DNA of 16,894 bases from Paracoccaceae bacterium (GTDB lineage Bacteria; Pseudomonadota; Alphaproteobacteria; Rhodobacterales; Rhodobacteraceae), in assembly GCA_020832725.1 (NCBI GenBank), contig JAFIEC010000045.1:1-16894 (forward strand). Reading direction: 5' to 3'. The notes below the pieces were generated by a model. It was not told where the DNA came from. It saw nothing but the letters and a program-made list of their open reading frames with translations, and made no database searches. The position numbers were made by a program, and so were the translations under genes. Positions within the stretch are counted from its first letter, which is position 1; the number at the start of each line of letters is the position of its first letter. Below are positions 1-7,128 of the stretch, piece after piece.

Positions 1-2
1 TA

Positions 3-260
3 GGTGTGGCCCCGGCGGGTGTGGAATGGCCCGACACCGGTCATCACCATCTGCTGATCAACGTCGATCCGTCCGAAATCGATTTCGACGAGGGGCTTCC
101 TGCGGATGATCGGTTCGTTCATTTTGGCGGCGGGCAGACCGAGGCCACGCTCGACCTGCCTGCAGGCACGCATACCTTCCAGTTGCTGATGGGCGAGCAG
201 TTCCATATCCCTCATGATCCTCCGATCATGTCGGAAGTTATCACGGTCACGGTCGAGTAG
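3..260 (+). CDS. DUF4399 domain protein, 3' end only
   Basis: This is the C-terminal part (about 85 residues) of a small DUF4399 protein. The reading frame is open to the left edge, so the true start lies outside the window; the GTG at position 6 is an internal valine. What is visible is the family's conserved end: an APAG turn, the histidine cluster TGHHHLLI, the block HFGGGQTEATLDLPAGTHT, then HIPHDPP and a closing beta strand ending in TVTVE. Known members are small, usually exported, beta-rich proteins with no proven biochemical role. The many histidines could bind metal, but that is speculation. It is followed by a 224-nt gap holding two hairpins, so it probably ends its own transcript. 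Confidence 0.85.
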   Translation, partial: GVAPAGVEWPDTGHHHLLINVDPSEIDFDEGLPADDRFVHFGGGQTEATLDLPAGTHTFQLLMGEQFHIPHDPPIMSEVITVTVE

Positions 261-329
261 TCGGCCCTGCACCTTGTACCCTGCGCCCCACGGCGCATGA
301 CAGGCCGCCGCACGAAGGCAACGCCCCTT

Positions 330-357
330 CAGACCCCCATCAGGGCAGGGGGGTCTG
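330..357 (+). other. Perfect 9-bp hairpin without U-tract
   Basis: CAGACCCCC at 330-338 pairs perfectly with GGGGGTCTG at 349-357 across a 10-nt loop. It lies 70 nt after the DUF4399 stop codon and is not followed by a T run. It could protect the 3' end of the DUF4399 transcript, act in Rho-dependent termination, or be part of the leader of the next gene. Only the pairing is seen; the role is inferred. Confidence 0.45.
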
Positions 358-409
358 GACGGTGCGTCATCGTTATGTCATCCCCGCCTGACCTGTTGCG
401 GAGCACGTC

Positions 410-447
410 TGCCTGCGCTTCGCCGGCGGCGCGGCATCTCTTTTTTT
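410..447 (+). terminator. Intrinsic terminator directly before the GNAT-nitrilase gene
   Basis: TGCC (410-413), a bulged T and GCGC (415-418) pair with GCGC (429-432) and GGCA (433-436) over a 10-nt loop that is itself palindromic (CGCCGGCG). The stem is followed by TCTC and seven T residues (441-447), so stem and U-tract together meet the usual criteria for a factor-independent terminator. It points toward and ends only 37 nt before the preferred start codon of the next gene. It may terminate the upstream transcript or attenuate the downstream one. Confidence 0.65.
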
Positions 448-484
448 CACCGGGCCGATGGGTGCGTCGGCTGAAAGATGGGCG

Positions 485-2032
485 ATGATCGAAGAAAGCA
501 AGCCAGTTCTTGAAATCCGCAATGCGCGCCCCTCCGATGTTCCCGGCATCGTGGCGCTCTCGAAGAAGGTCTATACCGACGAGCCGGCTTATACGTCGGG
601 CCAGATCAGGGGTCAGATCAACGCCTTTGGCGCCGGGACATTCGTCGCGCTCTACGAGGGCGAGGTCGTCGGCTATGCGGCGACCCTGCGTGTGCGCGAA
701 GACCGGATCATGGGCCATCACACCTGGGCCGAGGTGACGGGCGGCGGCTATGCAAGCAAGGACAACGCCCGGGGCGAGTGGCTCTATGGGCTGGAGGTGA
801 TGGTCGATCCCGCCCGCCGCAGGCTGCGGCTTGGCAAGCGTCTCTATCAGGCCCGGGAACGCCTCTGCGTCGATCTGGAGTTGAAGGGCATCGCCTTTGG
901 CGGACGCATCCCCGGGTATCGCCGCAATCACAAGACGTATCGCACCCCCGGCGCCTATTTCGCCGCCGTGGTCTCGGGCGCGCTGCGCGACCCGGTGATG
1001 AGCTTCCAGATGAAGGCCGGGTTCGAACCGGTCATGGCTCTTGAGAATTATCAGCCCGACGACAAGGCTTCGGGCGGGCATGCCGTTCTCATGGTCTGGC
1101 GCAACCCCTATTACGAGGACGCGACGCACGACCAGCCCGTAACCCGTGCCGACCCGGAAGTCGTGCGCGTGGCTGCCGTTCAGCTTCAGGCGCGCACCCT
1201 GAAATCGGCTGACGAGTTCTATGCCAACATCGACTATTTCGTGAATATCGCCTCCGAATACGGTGCCGACTTCGTCCTCTTTCCCGAGCATTTCACGCTC
1301 CAGCTGCTGTCCTGCGAGAGCGAGGAGCTGGAACCGGAGCGCGCCATCCAGCGCACCAGCGAACATACCGCGGAATTCACCGCACGCTTGCGCGACATGG
1401 CGATATCGCGGGCGATCAACATCGTCGGTGGCAGCCATGCGACCGTGACAGAGGATGGCGATATCCAGAATGTCAGCTTCATCTTCCTGCGCGACGGGAC
1501 TGTCCACAGACAGGAGAAGCTTCATCCGACCCCGGATGAACGCAGCCACTGGAATATCAAGGGCGGTGACAGCATCGATGTCGTCAACACGGATTGTGGT
1601 CCGATCGGGGTGCTGGTCTGCTATGATTCCGAGTTTCCCGAAGTCGCCCGCCGCCTTGCCGACGAGGGCGCGCGCATCTTCTTCGTGCCCTACAATACCG
1701 ACACGCGTCATGGTCATCTGCGCGTCCGCTATTGCTGCCAGGCCCGTGCGATCGAGAACCAGTGCTATGTGGTCACCGCCGGCATGGTGGGAAATCTCGA
1801 CAATGTGTCGAACATCGACATCCAGTATGCGCAGTCTGCGATCCTGACGCCCTGCGACTTTCCCTTTGCGCGCGACGGTATCGCCGCCGAGGCCAGCGAG
1901 AATGTCGAGATGATCATCGTCGCCGACCTGAATCTCGCGACGGTGCAGTGGGCCCGCGCCCAGGGGTCGGTGCGCAATCTTCGCGACAGGCGTTTCGATC
2001 TGTACAGAACGCGGTGGAGGGACGGCGGCTGA
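485..2032 (+). CDS. Fused GNAT N-acetyltransferase / carbon-nitrogen hydrolase
   Basis: This 515-aa protein joins two enzyme domains. Residues about 9-200 are a GNAT acetyltransferase (NARPSDVPGIVALS at the start; acetyl-CoA-binding segment RRLRLGKRL near 112-121). Residues about 225-505 are a nitrilase/amidase-superfamily hydrolase. The catalytic triad is complete: Glu268 in FPEHF, Lys345 in EKLHP and Cys379 in LVCYDSEFPE. The family cleaves non-peptide C-N bonds of amides or nitriles; the fused form is known, but its substrate is not established. The ATG at 485 is chosen because it has a purine-rich AAAGA stretch upstream and fits a domain that begins about eight residues later. An in-frame ATG at 458 lacks any ribosome site. 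The gene seems to stand alone. A terminator at 410-447 lies just upstream and no promoter is evident between it and the start. Confidence 0.9.
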   Translation: MIEESKPVLEIRNARPSDVPGIVALSKKVYTDEPAYTSGQIRGQINAFGAGTFVALYEGEVVGYAATLRVREDRIMGHHTWAEVTGGGYASKDNARGEWLYGLEVMVDPARRRLRLGKRLYQARERLCVDLELKGIAFGGRIPGYRRNHKTYRTPGAYFAAVVSGALRDPVMSFQMKAGFEPVMALENYQPDDKASGGHAVLMVWRNPYYEDATHDQPVTRADPEVVRVAAVQLQARTLKSADEFYANIDYFVNIASEYGADFVLFPEHFTLQLLSCESEELEPERAIQRTSEHTAEFTARLRDMAISRAINIVGGSHATVTEDGDIQNVSFIFLRDGTVHRQEKLHPTPDERSHWNIKGGDSIDVVNTDCGPIGVLVCYDSEFPEVARRLADEGARIFFVPYNTDTRHGHLRVRYCCQARAIENQCYVVTAGMVGNLDNVSNIDIQYAQSAILTPCDFPFARDGIAAEASENVEMIIVADLNLATVQWARAQGSVRNLRDRRFDLYRTRWRDGG

Positions 2033-2160
2033 AGCGTCACCTTCGCCACGATACGGTCAGGCATGCTGTCAGGGTGAAACAACGGCCCGGTTCCGAACGA
2101 ACTGCCTGAATGGCGGACGAATTGCCCCGGCCATGATTGAAACCGGAGCACACAACCAGC

Positions 2161-2166
2161 AGGAGG
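2161..2166 (+). promoter_or_regulatory. Strong ribosome binding site that sets the start at 2175
   Basis: AGGAGG lies 8 nt before the ATG at 2175. It decides against the in-frame upstream ATG at 2133, which would add 14 residues with no family similarity and has no such site. Confidence 0.75.
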
Positions 2167-2174
2167 ATGCAGCC

Positions 2175-3584
2175 ATGAAGGTCGATACGATCATCATCGG
2201 GGCGGGTACCGCAGGGCTGTCGGCTCTGCGCGAGGTCCGCCGCCAGACCGAGGATTTCCTGCTGATCAACGACGGGCATTGGGGGACGACCTGCGCGGCG
2301 GTGGGGTGCATGCCGTCCAAGGCGCTGATCGAGGCGGCGAATGCCTTTCACCGCCGCCGCCAGTTCGACACCTTCGGTATCCGCGGTTCCGACGGGCTGC
2401 GCGCCGACATTCCTGCCGTGCTGGAACATGTCCGGCATCTGCGTGACGGTTTCGTCAAGGGCCCGGAGGCAGTGCCGGGCGAACTGGGCCGGCGGGCGCT
2501 GCAGGGCCGTGCGCGGCTGGCAGGGCCCGGGGCGGTTCAGGTGGGCGACCTGCGGATCGCGGCGCGCGCCATCATCCTCGCACCCGGCAGCTCTCCGATC
2601 GTGCCCGGGCCCTGGAAGAGCTTCGGCAAACGCATCCTGACCAGTGACACGCTGTTCGAACAGACCGACCTGCCGAAGCGGATCGCCGTCATCGGCCTTG
2701 GGGCCATCGGTGTCGAGCTTGCCCAGGCGCTGGCGCGGCTGGGGCTGGAGGTGGCGGGTTTCGATGCGGCCCAAACGCTGGCCGGTATCGACGATCCGGC
2801 CGTCCTCGCCGCGCTGCGCCCCCTGATCGAGGCAGAGTTTGCCGTTCACCTCGGCAAGGCTGCGGAACTGGAGGATGAAGGTGGCACGATCCGCGTGACC
2901 GCGGGCAACGCCACCTTCGAGGCGGATGCCGTGCTTGCCGCCATCGGCCGCAAGCCCAACCTCGACGGGCTTGGGCTGGAGACGCTGGGCTTCACGCTCG
3001 ATGATCGCGGAATGCCCCCGGTCGACCCCGAGACGTTGCGCATTGGCGACAGCCTCGTCTTTCTGGCGGGTGACGCCAACGCCGATCGCGCCCTGCTCCA
3101 CGAAGCGGCAGACGAGGGCCATATCGCCGGACGCCTCGCCGCCCACGATGCGTCCGCGCAGGGTTTCTGCCGGCGCACACCGCTGGCGATCACCTTCTGC
3201 GATCCGCAGGTCGCCCGTGTCGGCCCCCCGCTCTCGGCGCTTCCTGCGGGTGTCGTCACGGGAGAGGTCGATTTCACGCGGCAGGGCCGGGCACGCATCG
3301 CGGCCTCTGCTGCCGGGCTTCTGCGGCTCTACGCCGACCCTGCCGACGCGCGGCTTCTGGGCGCCGAGATGTGTGCCCCCGCAGCGGAACACCTTGCGCA
3401 TCTGCTGGCGCTGGCCATCGAGCAGCGTCTGACCGTGCCGCAGATCCTTGCCATGCCGTTCTACCATCCGGTGCTGGAGGAGGGCTTGCGCAGCGCGCTG
3501 CGCGAACTTTCGAGACACCTGCCCGACAGGGGCGGATCCGACCTGTCGCGTTGCGGCGACATCGGCCACGACGCGCTGGATTGA
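2175..3584 (+). CDS. Dihydrolipoyl dehydrogenase-type flavoprotein disulfide reductase
   Basis: This 469-aa class I pyridine nucleotide-disulfide oxidoreductase has FAD-binding IIIGAGTAGLSA at the N-terminus and redox cysteines Cys40 and Cys45 (TTCAAVGCMPSK). It also has an NAD-binding GLGAIGVELAQAL near 175-187, the second FAD motif FLAGDANAD near 296-304, and a C-terminal dimerisation domain. That domain keeps the catalytic His431 and Glu436 in FYHPVLEEGLRSALREL. Length and the endings HEAADEGHIA and MPFYHPVLEEGL match the subgroup of lipoamide dehydrogenases separate from the classical complex-bound Lpd. Reaction by family: NAD+-dependent reoxidation of a dithiol such as dihydrolipoamide, or the reverse. 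No E1/E2 gene is nearby, so the physiological partner is unknown; a role with another disulfide substrate is possible. The start is fixed by AGGAGG at 2161. Confidence 0.88.
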   Translation: MKVDTIIIGAGTAGLSALREVRRQTEDFLLINDGHWGTTCAAVGCMPSKALIEAANAFHRRRQFDTFGIRGSDGLRADIPAVLEHVRHLRDGFVKGPEAVPGELGRRALQGRARLAGPGAVQVGDLRIAARAIILAPGSSPIVPGPWKSFGKRILTSDTLFEQTDLPKRIAVIGLGAIGVELAQALARLGLEVAGFDAAQTLAGIDDPAVLAALRPLIEAEFAVHLGKAAELEDEGGTIRVTAGNATFEADAVLAAIGRKPNLDGLGLETLGFTLDDRGMPPVDPETLRIGDSLVFLAGDANADRALLHEAADEGHIAGRLAAHDASAQGFCRRTPLAITFCDPQVARVGPPLSALPAGVVTGEVDFTRQGRARIAASAAGLLRLYADPADARLLGAEMCAPAAEHLAHLLALAIEQRLTVPQILAMPFYHPVLEEGLRSALRELSRHLPDRGGSDLSRCGDIGHDALD

Positions 3585-3682
3585 CATCTGTTTTGGCACC
3601 CGGCCTGCGCGACCGATGCGAGATGCGGGCCGCGCCGGGCTGCACGGCAGTGCCAGCAGGTGGGTGTATCTGGGCGCAAACC

Positions 3683-3691
3683 TGCTAGAAT
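3683..3691 (+). promoter_or_regulatory. Candidate extended -10 promoter element
   Basis: TGCTAGAAT matches an extended -10 (TG, one base, then TAGAAT, one change from TATAAT). It would start transcription near 3698, just before the ribosome site (GGAGG, 3707-3711) of the gene at 3718. No clear -35 is seen at the usual distance, which is tolerated for extended -10 promoters. The preceding 3585-3682 otherwise contains only a loose GC-rich inverted repeat (CCCGGC/GCCGGG). Confidence 0.35.
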
Positions 3692-3717
3692 GGCGTCGCT
3701 GTGCGCGGAGGTGGCAG

Positions 3718-4317
3718 ATGAAACCCATCGATTTCTGGTTCTCGATCGGCAGTACCTATACCTGCCTGACAGTGATGCGGTTACCCGCATATGTCCGTGA
3801 ACGGGGTGTGACGGTCATCTGGCGTCCGTTCAACGTGCGCGCCATCATGATGGAGCAGGCCAACATTCCCTTTTCGGGAAAACCCGTGAAATCCGCCTAC
3901 ATGTGGCGCGATATCGCGCGCCGCGCGGGAAAGTACGGGTTGTCGGTTTCTGTGCCCGCCCCCTATCCGCTTGAACACTTGCCGCTGGCCAATCAGGTCG
4001 CGTTGCTGGGCATGCAGGAGGGGTGGGGACAGGATTACGTGGTCGCGACCTACCACAGATGGTTCCAGGACGGAGCGCCGGCGGGAAGCGAACCCAACCT
4101 GTCGGAGAGTCTGCGGGAGATCGGGCAGGATCCGGCGCGTGTGCTGGGGGTGGCGGCATCGCCAGCAATGGAAGAGGCCCTTGCCGCCGAAACCGAAGAG
4201 GCCAAACGCCTCGGTGTCTTTGGCGCGCCCAGCTTTGTCGTCGAGGGCGAGGTCTTCTGGGGTGACGACCGCCTGGACGATGCCGTGTCATGGGCGCAGA
4301 GCGGGCGGGTGGACTGA
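3718..4317 (+). CDS. 2-hydroxychromene-2-carboxylate isomerase family protein (DsbA/GST-kappa fold)
   Basis: This 199-aa thioredoxin-fold protein of the DsbA-like/HCCA isomerase family has the opening IDFWFSIGSTYTCL, which carries the serine (Ser12) in the place of the catalytic serine of GSH-dependent HCCA isomerases. There is no CXXC, so it is not a disulfide oxidase. The helical insertion follows (about 60-150), then the cis-proline loop FGAPSFVVEGEVFWGDDRL near the end. In naphthalene breakdown the family interconverts 2-hydroxychromene-2-carboxylate and trans-o-hydroxybenzylidenepyruvate using glutathione; many homologues have unknown substrates. GGAGG at 3707-3711 with a 6-nt spacer sets the start. 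The reading frame extends upstream to 3448 only as an overlap with the previous gene. It is probably transcribed alone, and its exact substrate is not deducible. Confidence 0.85.
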   Translation: MKPIDFWFSIGSTYTCLTVMRLPAYVRERGVTVIWRPFNVRAIMMEQANIPFSGKPVKSAYMWRDIARRAGKYGLSVSVPAPYPLEHLPLANQVALLGMQEGWGQDYVVATYHRWFQDGAPAGSEPNLSESLREIGQDPARVLGVAASPAMEEALAAETEEAKRLGVFGAPSFVVEGEVFWGDDRLDDAVSWAQSGRVD

Positions 4318-4557
4318 ATAGCTGCCTGCCCGAGCCCCGCATCCGGCGGTTTCCGGTGAAGGGAGGCGCTGTCATCGAGGGGAGGCCGTTTTATTTCCCT
4401 CCCGACCTTGCAAAGCTTCACGGCGATGACCATGTGTTCTCGGCAAGGCTTCTTCATTCGTTGTTCTGTCTCCTCACGGCTTCAGTTGCGACCCTGACGA
4501 CACTGAGCCGGGCCATCGCGATCATGCGGATGGCATACAATACGAGGAGACATCACG

Positions 4558-4764
4558 ATGGCTAATGGCACCGTGAAATGGTTCAACGCCACCAAAGGTT
4601 TCGGCTTCATCGCTCCCGAGCATGGTTCGAAGGACGTGTTCGTGCACGTCAGTGCGCTGGAACGCGCCGGCATTCGCCAGCTTGACGATGGCCAGGCGGT
4701 GACGTTCGATCTGGAAAGCGACCGGAACGGCCGCGAATCCGCGACGAACCTCGTGCTTGCCTGA
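4558..4764 (+). CDS. Cold-shock-domain protein (CspA family)
   Basis: This 68-aa single cold-shock domain has RNP1 KGFGFIAPE and RNP2 DVFVHVSAL, and starts with the family hallmark NGTVKWFNATKGFGFI. These beta-barrel proteins bind single-stranded RNA and DNA and melt mRNA structure; some are cold-induced, others constitutive. GAGGAG at 4544-4549 lies 8 nt before the ATG. The 240-nt region upstream (4318-4557) has no gene. It holds a 6-bp hairpin (GGGAGG/CCTCCC around 4380-4407) and could include a long structured leader as in many csp mRNAs, but I see no convincing promoter there. A strong terminator follows. The next gene is a DEAD-box RNA helicase, a functional neighbour since both remodel RNA. 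Confidence 0.96.
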   Translation: MANGTVKWFNATKGFGFIAPEHGSKDVFVHVSALERAGIRQLDDGQAVTFDLESDRNGRESATNLVLA

Positions 4765-4794
4765 ACGAAAGTTCGGCAGACGCGACATATCGGG

Positions 4795-4827
4795 ACGGGG
4801 GGTGGCTCAGGTCGCCCCCCGTTTTTT
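4795..4827 (+). terminator. Intrinsic terminator after the csp gene
   Basis: ACGGGGGG (4795-4802) pairs with CCCCCCGT (4815-4822) over a 12-nt loop, followed directly by a run of T (4822-4827). It is a textbook factor-independent terminator 31 nt after the cold-shock stop codon, so the helicase downstream needs its own promoter. Confidence 0.88.
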
Positions 4828-5086
4828 CTTGGCAGCAGGTTTTCAGCACCGTCTGGTTCTCCCGCCCGGAGGGCGGTCGAGGGGCTGGCGCTGACGCATC
4901 GACGCCTGCGCCGCAGCCGAGTTGCCGCCGCGCAAACCAGAATCGCGCCGGGCGCGGACTGGCCTTTGACTTCGCCCGTTCCGGACGATACGGCACACTA
5001 TCGGCTGATCCTGAAGCGCGTCTGGCTCTCGCGCGGGCGGGGTGCGCCGCCCATCAGGCCCGAGGGCCCAATTCAGGCAGTACGAC
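4828..5086 (+). other. Structured gene-free region before the helicase
   Basis: The csp-helicase gap (4765-5086, 322 nt) holds no credible gene. After the csp terminator it contains a tight hairpin CCGCCC-gga-GGGCGG (4862-4876). A second hairpin at 4937-4962 has outer CCAG/CTGG and inner CGCGC/GCGCG arms with a 3-nt loop. A third inverted repeat, CGATA-N8-TATCG, lies at 4986-5003. A promoter candidate lies between and over the last two. The hairpins may form part of a helicase leader or operator. Confidence 0.4.
4966..4994 (+). promoter_or_regulatory. Candidate promoter for the DEAD-box helicase gene
   Basis: TTGACT (4966-4971) matches a -35 box in five of six positions. A 17-nt spacer leads to TACGGC (4989-4994), a weak -10 that keeps only the leading TA. 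The inverted repeat CGATA-N8-TATCG (4986-5003) overlaps the -10 and could be an operator. If used, the leader would be about 85 nt to the preferred start codon. The weak -10 makes this tentative. Confidence 0.3.
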
Positions 5087-7069
5087 GTGATCGAAAATGA
5101 AATTGCCGCGCCTTTGGCCGCGGCGCTGCGCGAGCGCGGCTATGATACCCTGACCGCTGTCCAGCTGGCGGTGCTGAACCCCGATGCACGGGGGCGCGAC
5201 CTGCTGGTCTCGGCGCAGACCGGGTCGGGCAAGACCGTCGCCTTCGGCATCGCCGCCGCACCCGATCTGCTGGGAGAGGATGGCCTGCTGCCCGCAGCGA
5301 CCTTGCCGATGGCTCTGGCAATCGCTCCCACGCGGGAGCTGGCTCTGCAGGTCGCCGCCGAGCTGGCCTGGCTCTATGCCGCCACCGGTGCGCGTATCGC
5401 GACCTGCGTCGGCGGCATGGACTACCGCACAGAGCGTCGTGCGCTTGAGCGCGGGGCCCAGATCGTGGTTGGAACGCCGGGGCGGTTGCGCGACCATATC
5501 GAGCGCGGTGGCCTTGATCTGTCGCATCTGCGCGTTGCGGTGCTGGACGAGGCCGATGAGATGCTCGACCTCGGCTTTCGGGAGGACCTGGAGTTCATCC
5601 TGAAGCGGGCACCGACAGGCCGCCGCACGCTGATGTTCTCGGCCACGGTGCCGGCTGCCATCGAGAAACTCGCCCGGGATTTCCAGCGCGACGGGCTGCG
5701 GCTTGCCGCCCTCGGCGAGGCGCGGCAGCACGGCGACATCACCTATCGCGCGCTGTCTGTCGCGGGACGGGACCGCGAGAACGCCATCTTCAACCTGTTG
5801 CGGCTCCATGAATCGCGCACTGCCATCGTCTTTTGCAAGACACGTGCCAACGTTAACCACCTGCTTGCCCGGATGAACAATCGCGGCTTTCGGGCCGTGG
5901 CCATGTCGGGAGAGCTCTCCCAGCAGGAACGCACCCATGCCCTGCAGGCCCTGCGCGACGGGCGGTCGCGGGTGTGCATCGCCACCGATGTCGCCGCACG
6001 CGGCATCGATCTGCCGGGGCTGGAGCTGGTGATCCATGCGGATCTGCCGACCAATTCGGAGACCCTGCTGCACCGGTCGGGTCGCACTGGCCGGGCCGGT
6101 GCCAAGGGCGTTTCGGCGCTGATCGTGGCGCCGTCCGACTACAGGAAGGCGCAGCGCCTGCTGCAGGGTGCAAAGGTCGTGGCCGAGTGGGGCAGCGCGC
6201 CCTCGGCCGATGAGGTCCGTGCACAGGACGACATCCGGATGCTGTCCCATCCCGCGCTGACCACGCCCCTCGAAGACATGAGTGTCGCCAGCGATCTGCT
6301 GGCGCGGTTCGGGGCCGAGCAGGTCGCGGCGGCCTTTGTCCGGTTGTGGCGCGACGGCCGCCCGCCGCCCGAGGAACTGACCGAGATCCCGTCATCCCAG
6401 GACGCCGCGCCGCGCGCGCAGCGGGTCTTCGGGGCCTCGGTCTGGTTCGAGCTCTCCGTCGGTCACACCGGCCGGGCAGAGGCCCGCTGGCTGTTGCCCA
6501 AGATCTGCGAGGCTGGCGGTATCACCCGGGATGATATCGGCGCGATCCGCGTGCGTGAACACGCAACCCATGTGCAGATCGCCGTGGCCGCCGCCCCCCG
6601 GTTTGGCGCGTCCCTCGAGATCGAGCCGGGCCTGACGATGCGCCGCATGGAGGGCGAGCCGCCGCTTGCCGGCACGCCCGCTCCACGCCCGGCTCCGAAG
6701 GGTGCAAGGCCGACCCCTGCGGGCCATCGCAAGGCCGAAGACACGAGGACGGCCCGGCCTGCCACGGACAAGTCTGCGCCGCCCGTCCCTGCAAAAGCGC
6801 CGCCGGGCCAGCCGACAGCGACAGAGGTGGGCGATGCCCCCCGCGTGAAACAGCGCTGGAGCAAGGAGCAGAAAGACCAGAAACGCAAGACCACGACCCC
6901 GGCGAGCGGCGACAGGGAAACCGCCCCCAAGGGCAAGGGCGCAGTGTCGCGGAAACCGTCGGGCAAACCCCCGGCCAAGTCCTTGGGCAAACCCCCGGGC
7001 AGGAACTCCGCGACACGTTCTGCAGGAGATGGCCTTGCGCCACCGCGCAGGCCGAAGCGCAAGGTGTAG
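5087..7069 (+). CDS. DEAD-box ATP-dependent RNA helicase with DbpA-like RNA-binding domain
   Basis: This protein is about 660 aa. Numbering from GTG 5087, the core has all motifs: Q motif GYDTLTAVQ, motif I AQTGSGKT (43-50), Ia PTRELA, Ib GTPGRL, II DEAD (154-157), III SAT, IV IVFCKT, V ATDVAARGID and VI HRSGRTGR (329-336). Residues about 447-521 resemble the DbpA C-terminal RNA-binding fold (VWFELSVGHTGRAEARWLL), which suggests work on ribosomal RNA during ribosome assembly. About 140 final residues are a low-complexity basic tail rich in Lys, Pro and Ala (GKPPAKS and GKPPGRN repeats), likely disordered and RNA-binding. The start is uncertain: GTG 5087 has an AGG 8 nt upstream and leaves a short lead into the Q motif. 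GTG 5042 adds 15 residues with no ribosome site. It lies next to a cold-shock gene but behind its terminator. Confidence 0.92.
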   Translation: MIENEIAAPLAAALRERGYDTLTAVQLAVLNPDARGRDLLVSAQTGSGKTVAFGIAAAPDLLGEDGLLPAATLPMALAIAPTRELALQVAAELAWLYAATGARIATCVGGMDYRTERRALERGAQIVVGTPGRLRDHIERGGLDLSHLRVAVLDEADEMLDLGFREDLEFILKRAPTGRRTLMFSATVPAAIEKLARDFQRDGLRLAALGEARQHGDITYRALSVAGRDRENAIFNLLRLHESRTAIVFCKTRANVNHLLARMNNRGFRAVAMSGELSQQERTHALQALRDGRSRVCIATDVAARGIDLPGLELVIHADLPTNSETLLHRSGRTGRAGAKGVSALIVAPSDYRKAQRLLQGAKVVAEWGSAPSADEVRAQDDIRMLSHPALTTPLEDMSVASDLLARFGAEQVAAAFVRLWRDGRPPPEELTEIPSSQDAAPRAQRVFGASVWFELSVGHTGRAEARWLLPKICEAGGITRDDIGAIRVREHATHVQIAVAAAPRFGASLEIEPGLTMRRMEGEPPLAGTPAPRPAPKGARPTPAGHRKAEDTRTARPATDKSAPPVPAKAPPGQPTATEVGDAPRVKQRWSKEQKDQKRKTTTPASGDRETAPKGKGAVSRKPSGKPPAKSLGKPPGRNSATRSAGDGLAPPRRPKRKV

Positions 7070-7098
7070 GCCTTCGCCTCCGCAATCCGGATGCTGCG

Positions 7099-7128
7099 GG
7101 TCGGGCGCGCGGTACGGTCAGCCCGACC
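7099..7128. terminator. Shared hairpin between convergent genes
   Basis: GGTCGGGC (7099-7106) pairs perfectly with GCCCGACC (7121-7128) over a 14-nt loop. It lies in the 59-nt space between the helicase stop and the minus-strand DUF2306 stop, touching the latter. No T run follows on either strand, so it is at best a weak or Rho-assisted terminator, or a 3'-end stabiliser for both transcripts. Confidence 0.45.

Noticed and set aside
329..1717. Long minus-strand open frame (462 codons) opposite the GNAT-nitrilase gene
   Set aside because: Its translation has no recognisable domain and it is the complement of a gene with complete catalytic motifs; such frames are common at this GC content.
2060..2077. 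Direct repeat GTCAGG-N6-GTCAGG after the nitrilase stop
   Set aside because: Too short to exceed chance and not associated with a promoter or hairpin.
2037..3728. Minus-strand open frame (563 codons) opposite the flavoprotein gene
   Set aside because: Arg-, Gln- and Gly-rich composition without domain similarity; it covers the well-supported flavoprotein gene on the other strand.
4536..4541. TACAAT as a -10 box for the csp gene
   Set aside because: It would start transcription within or right after the ribosome binding site, and no -35 lies at the proper distance.
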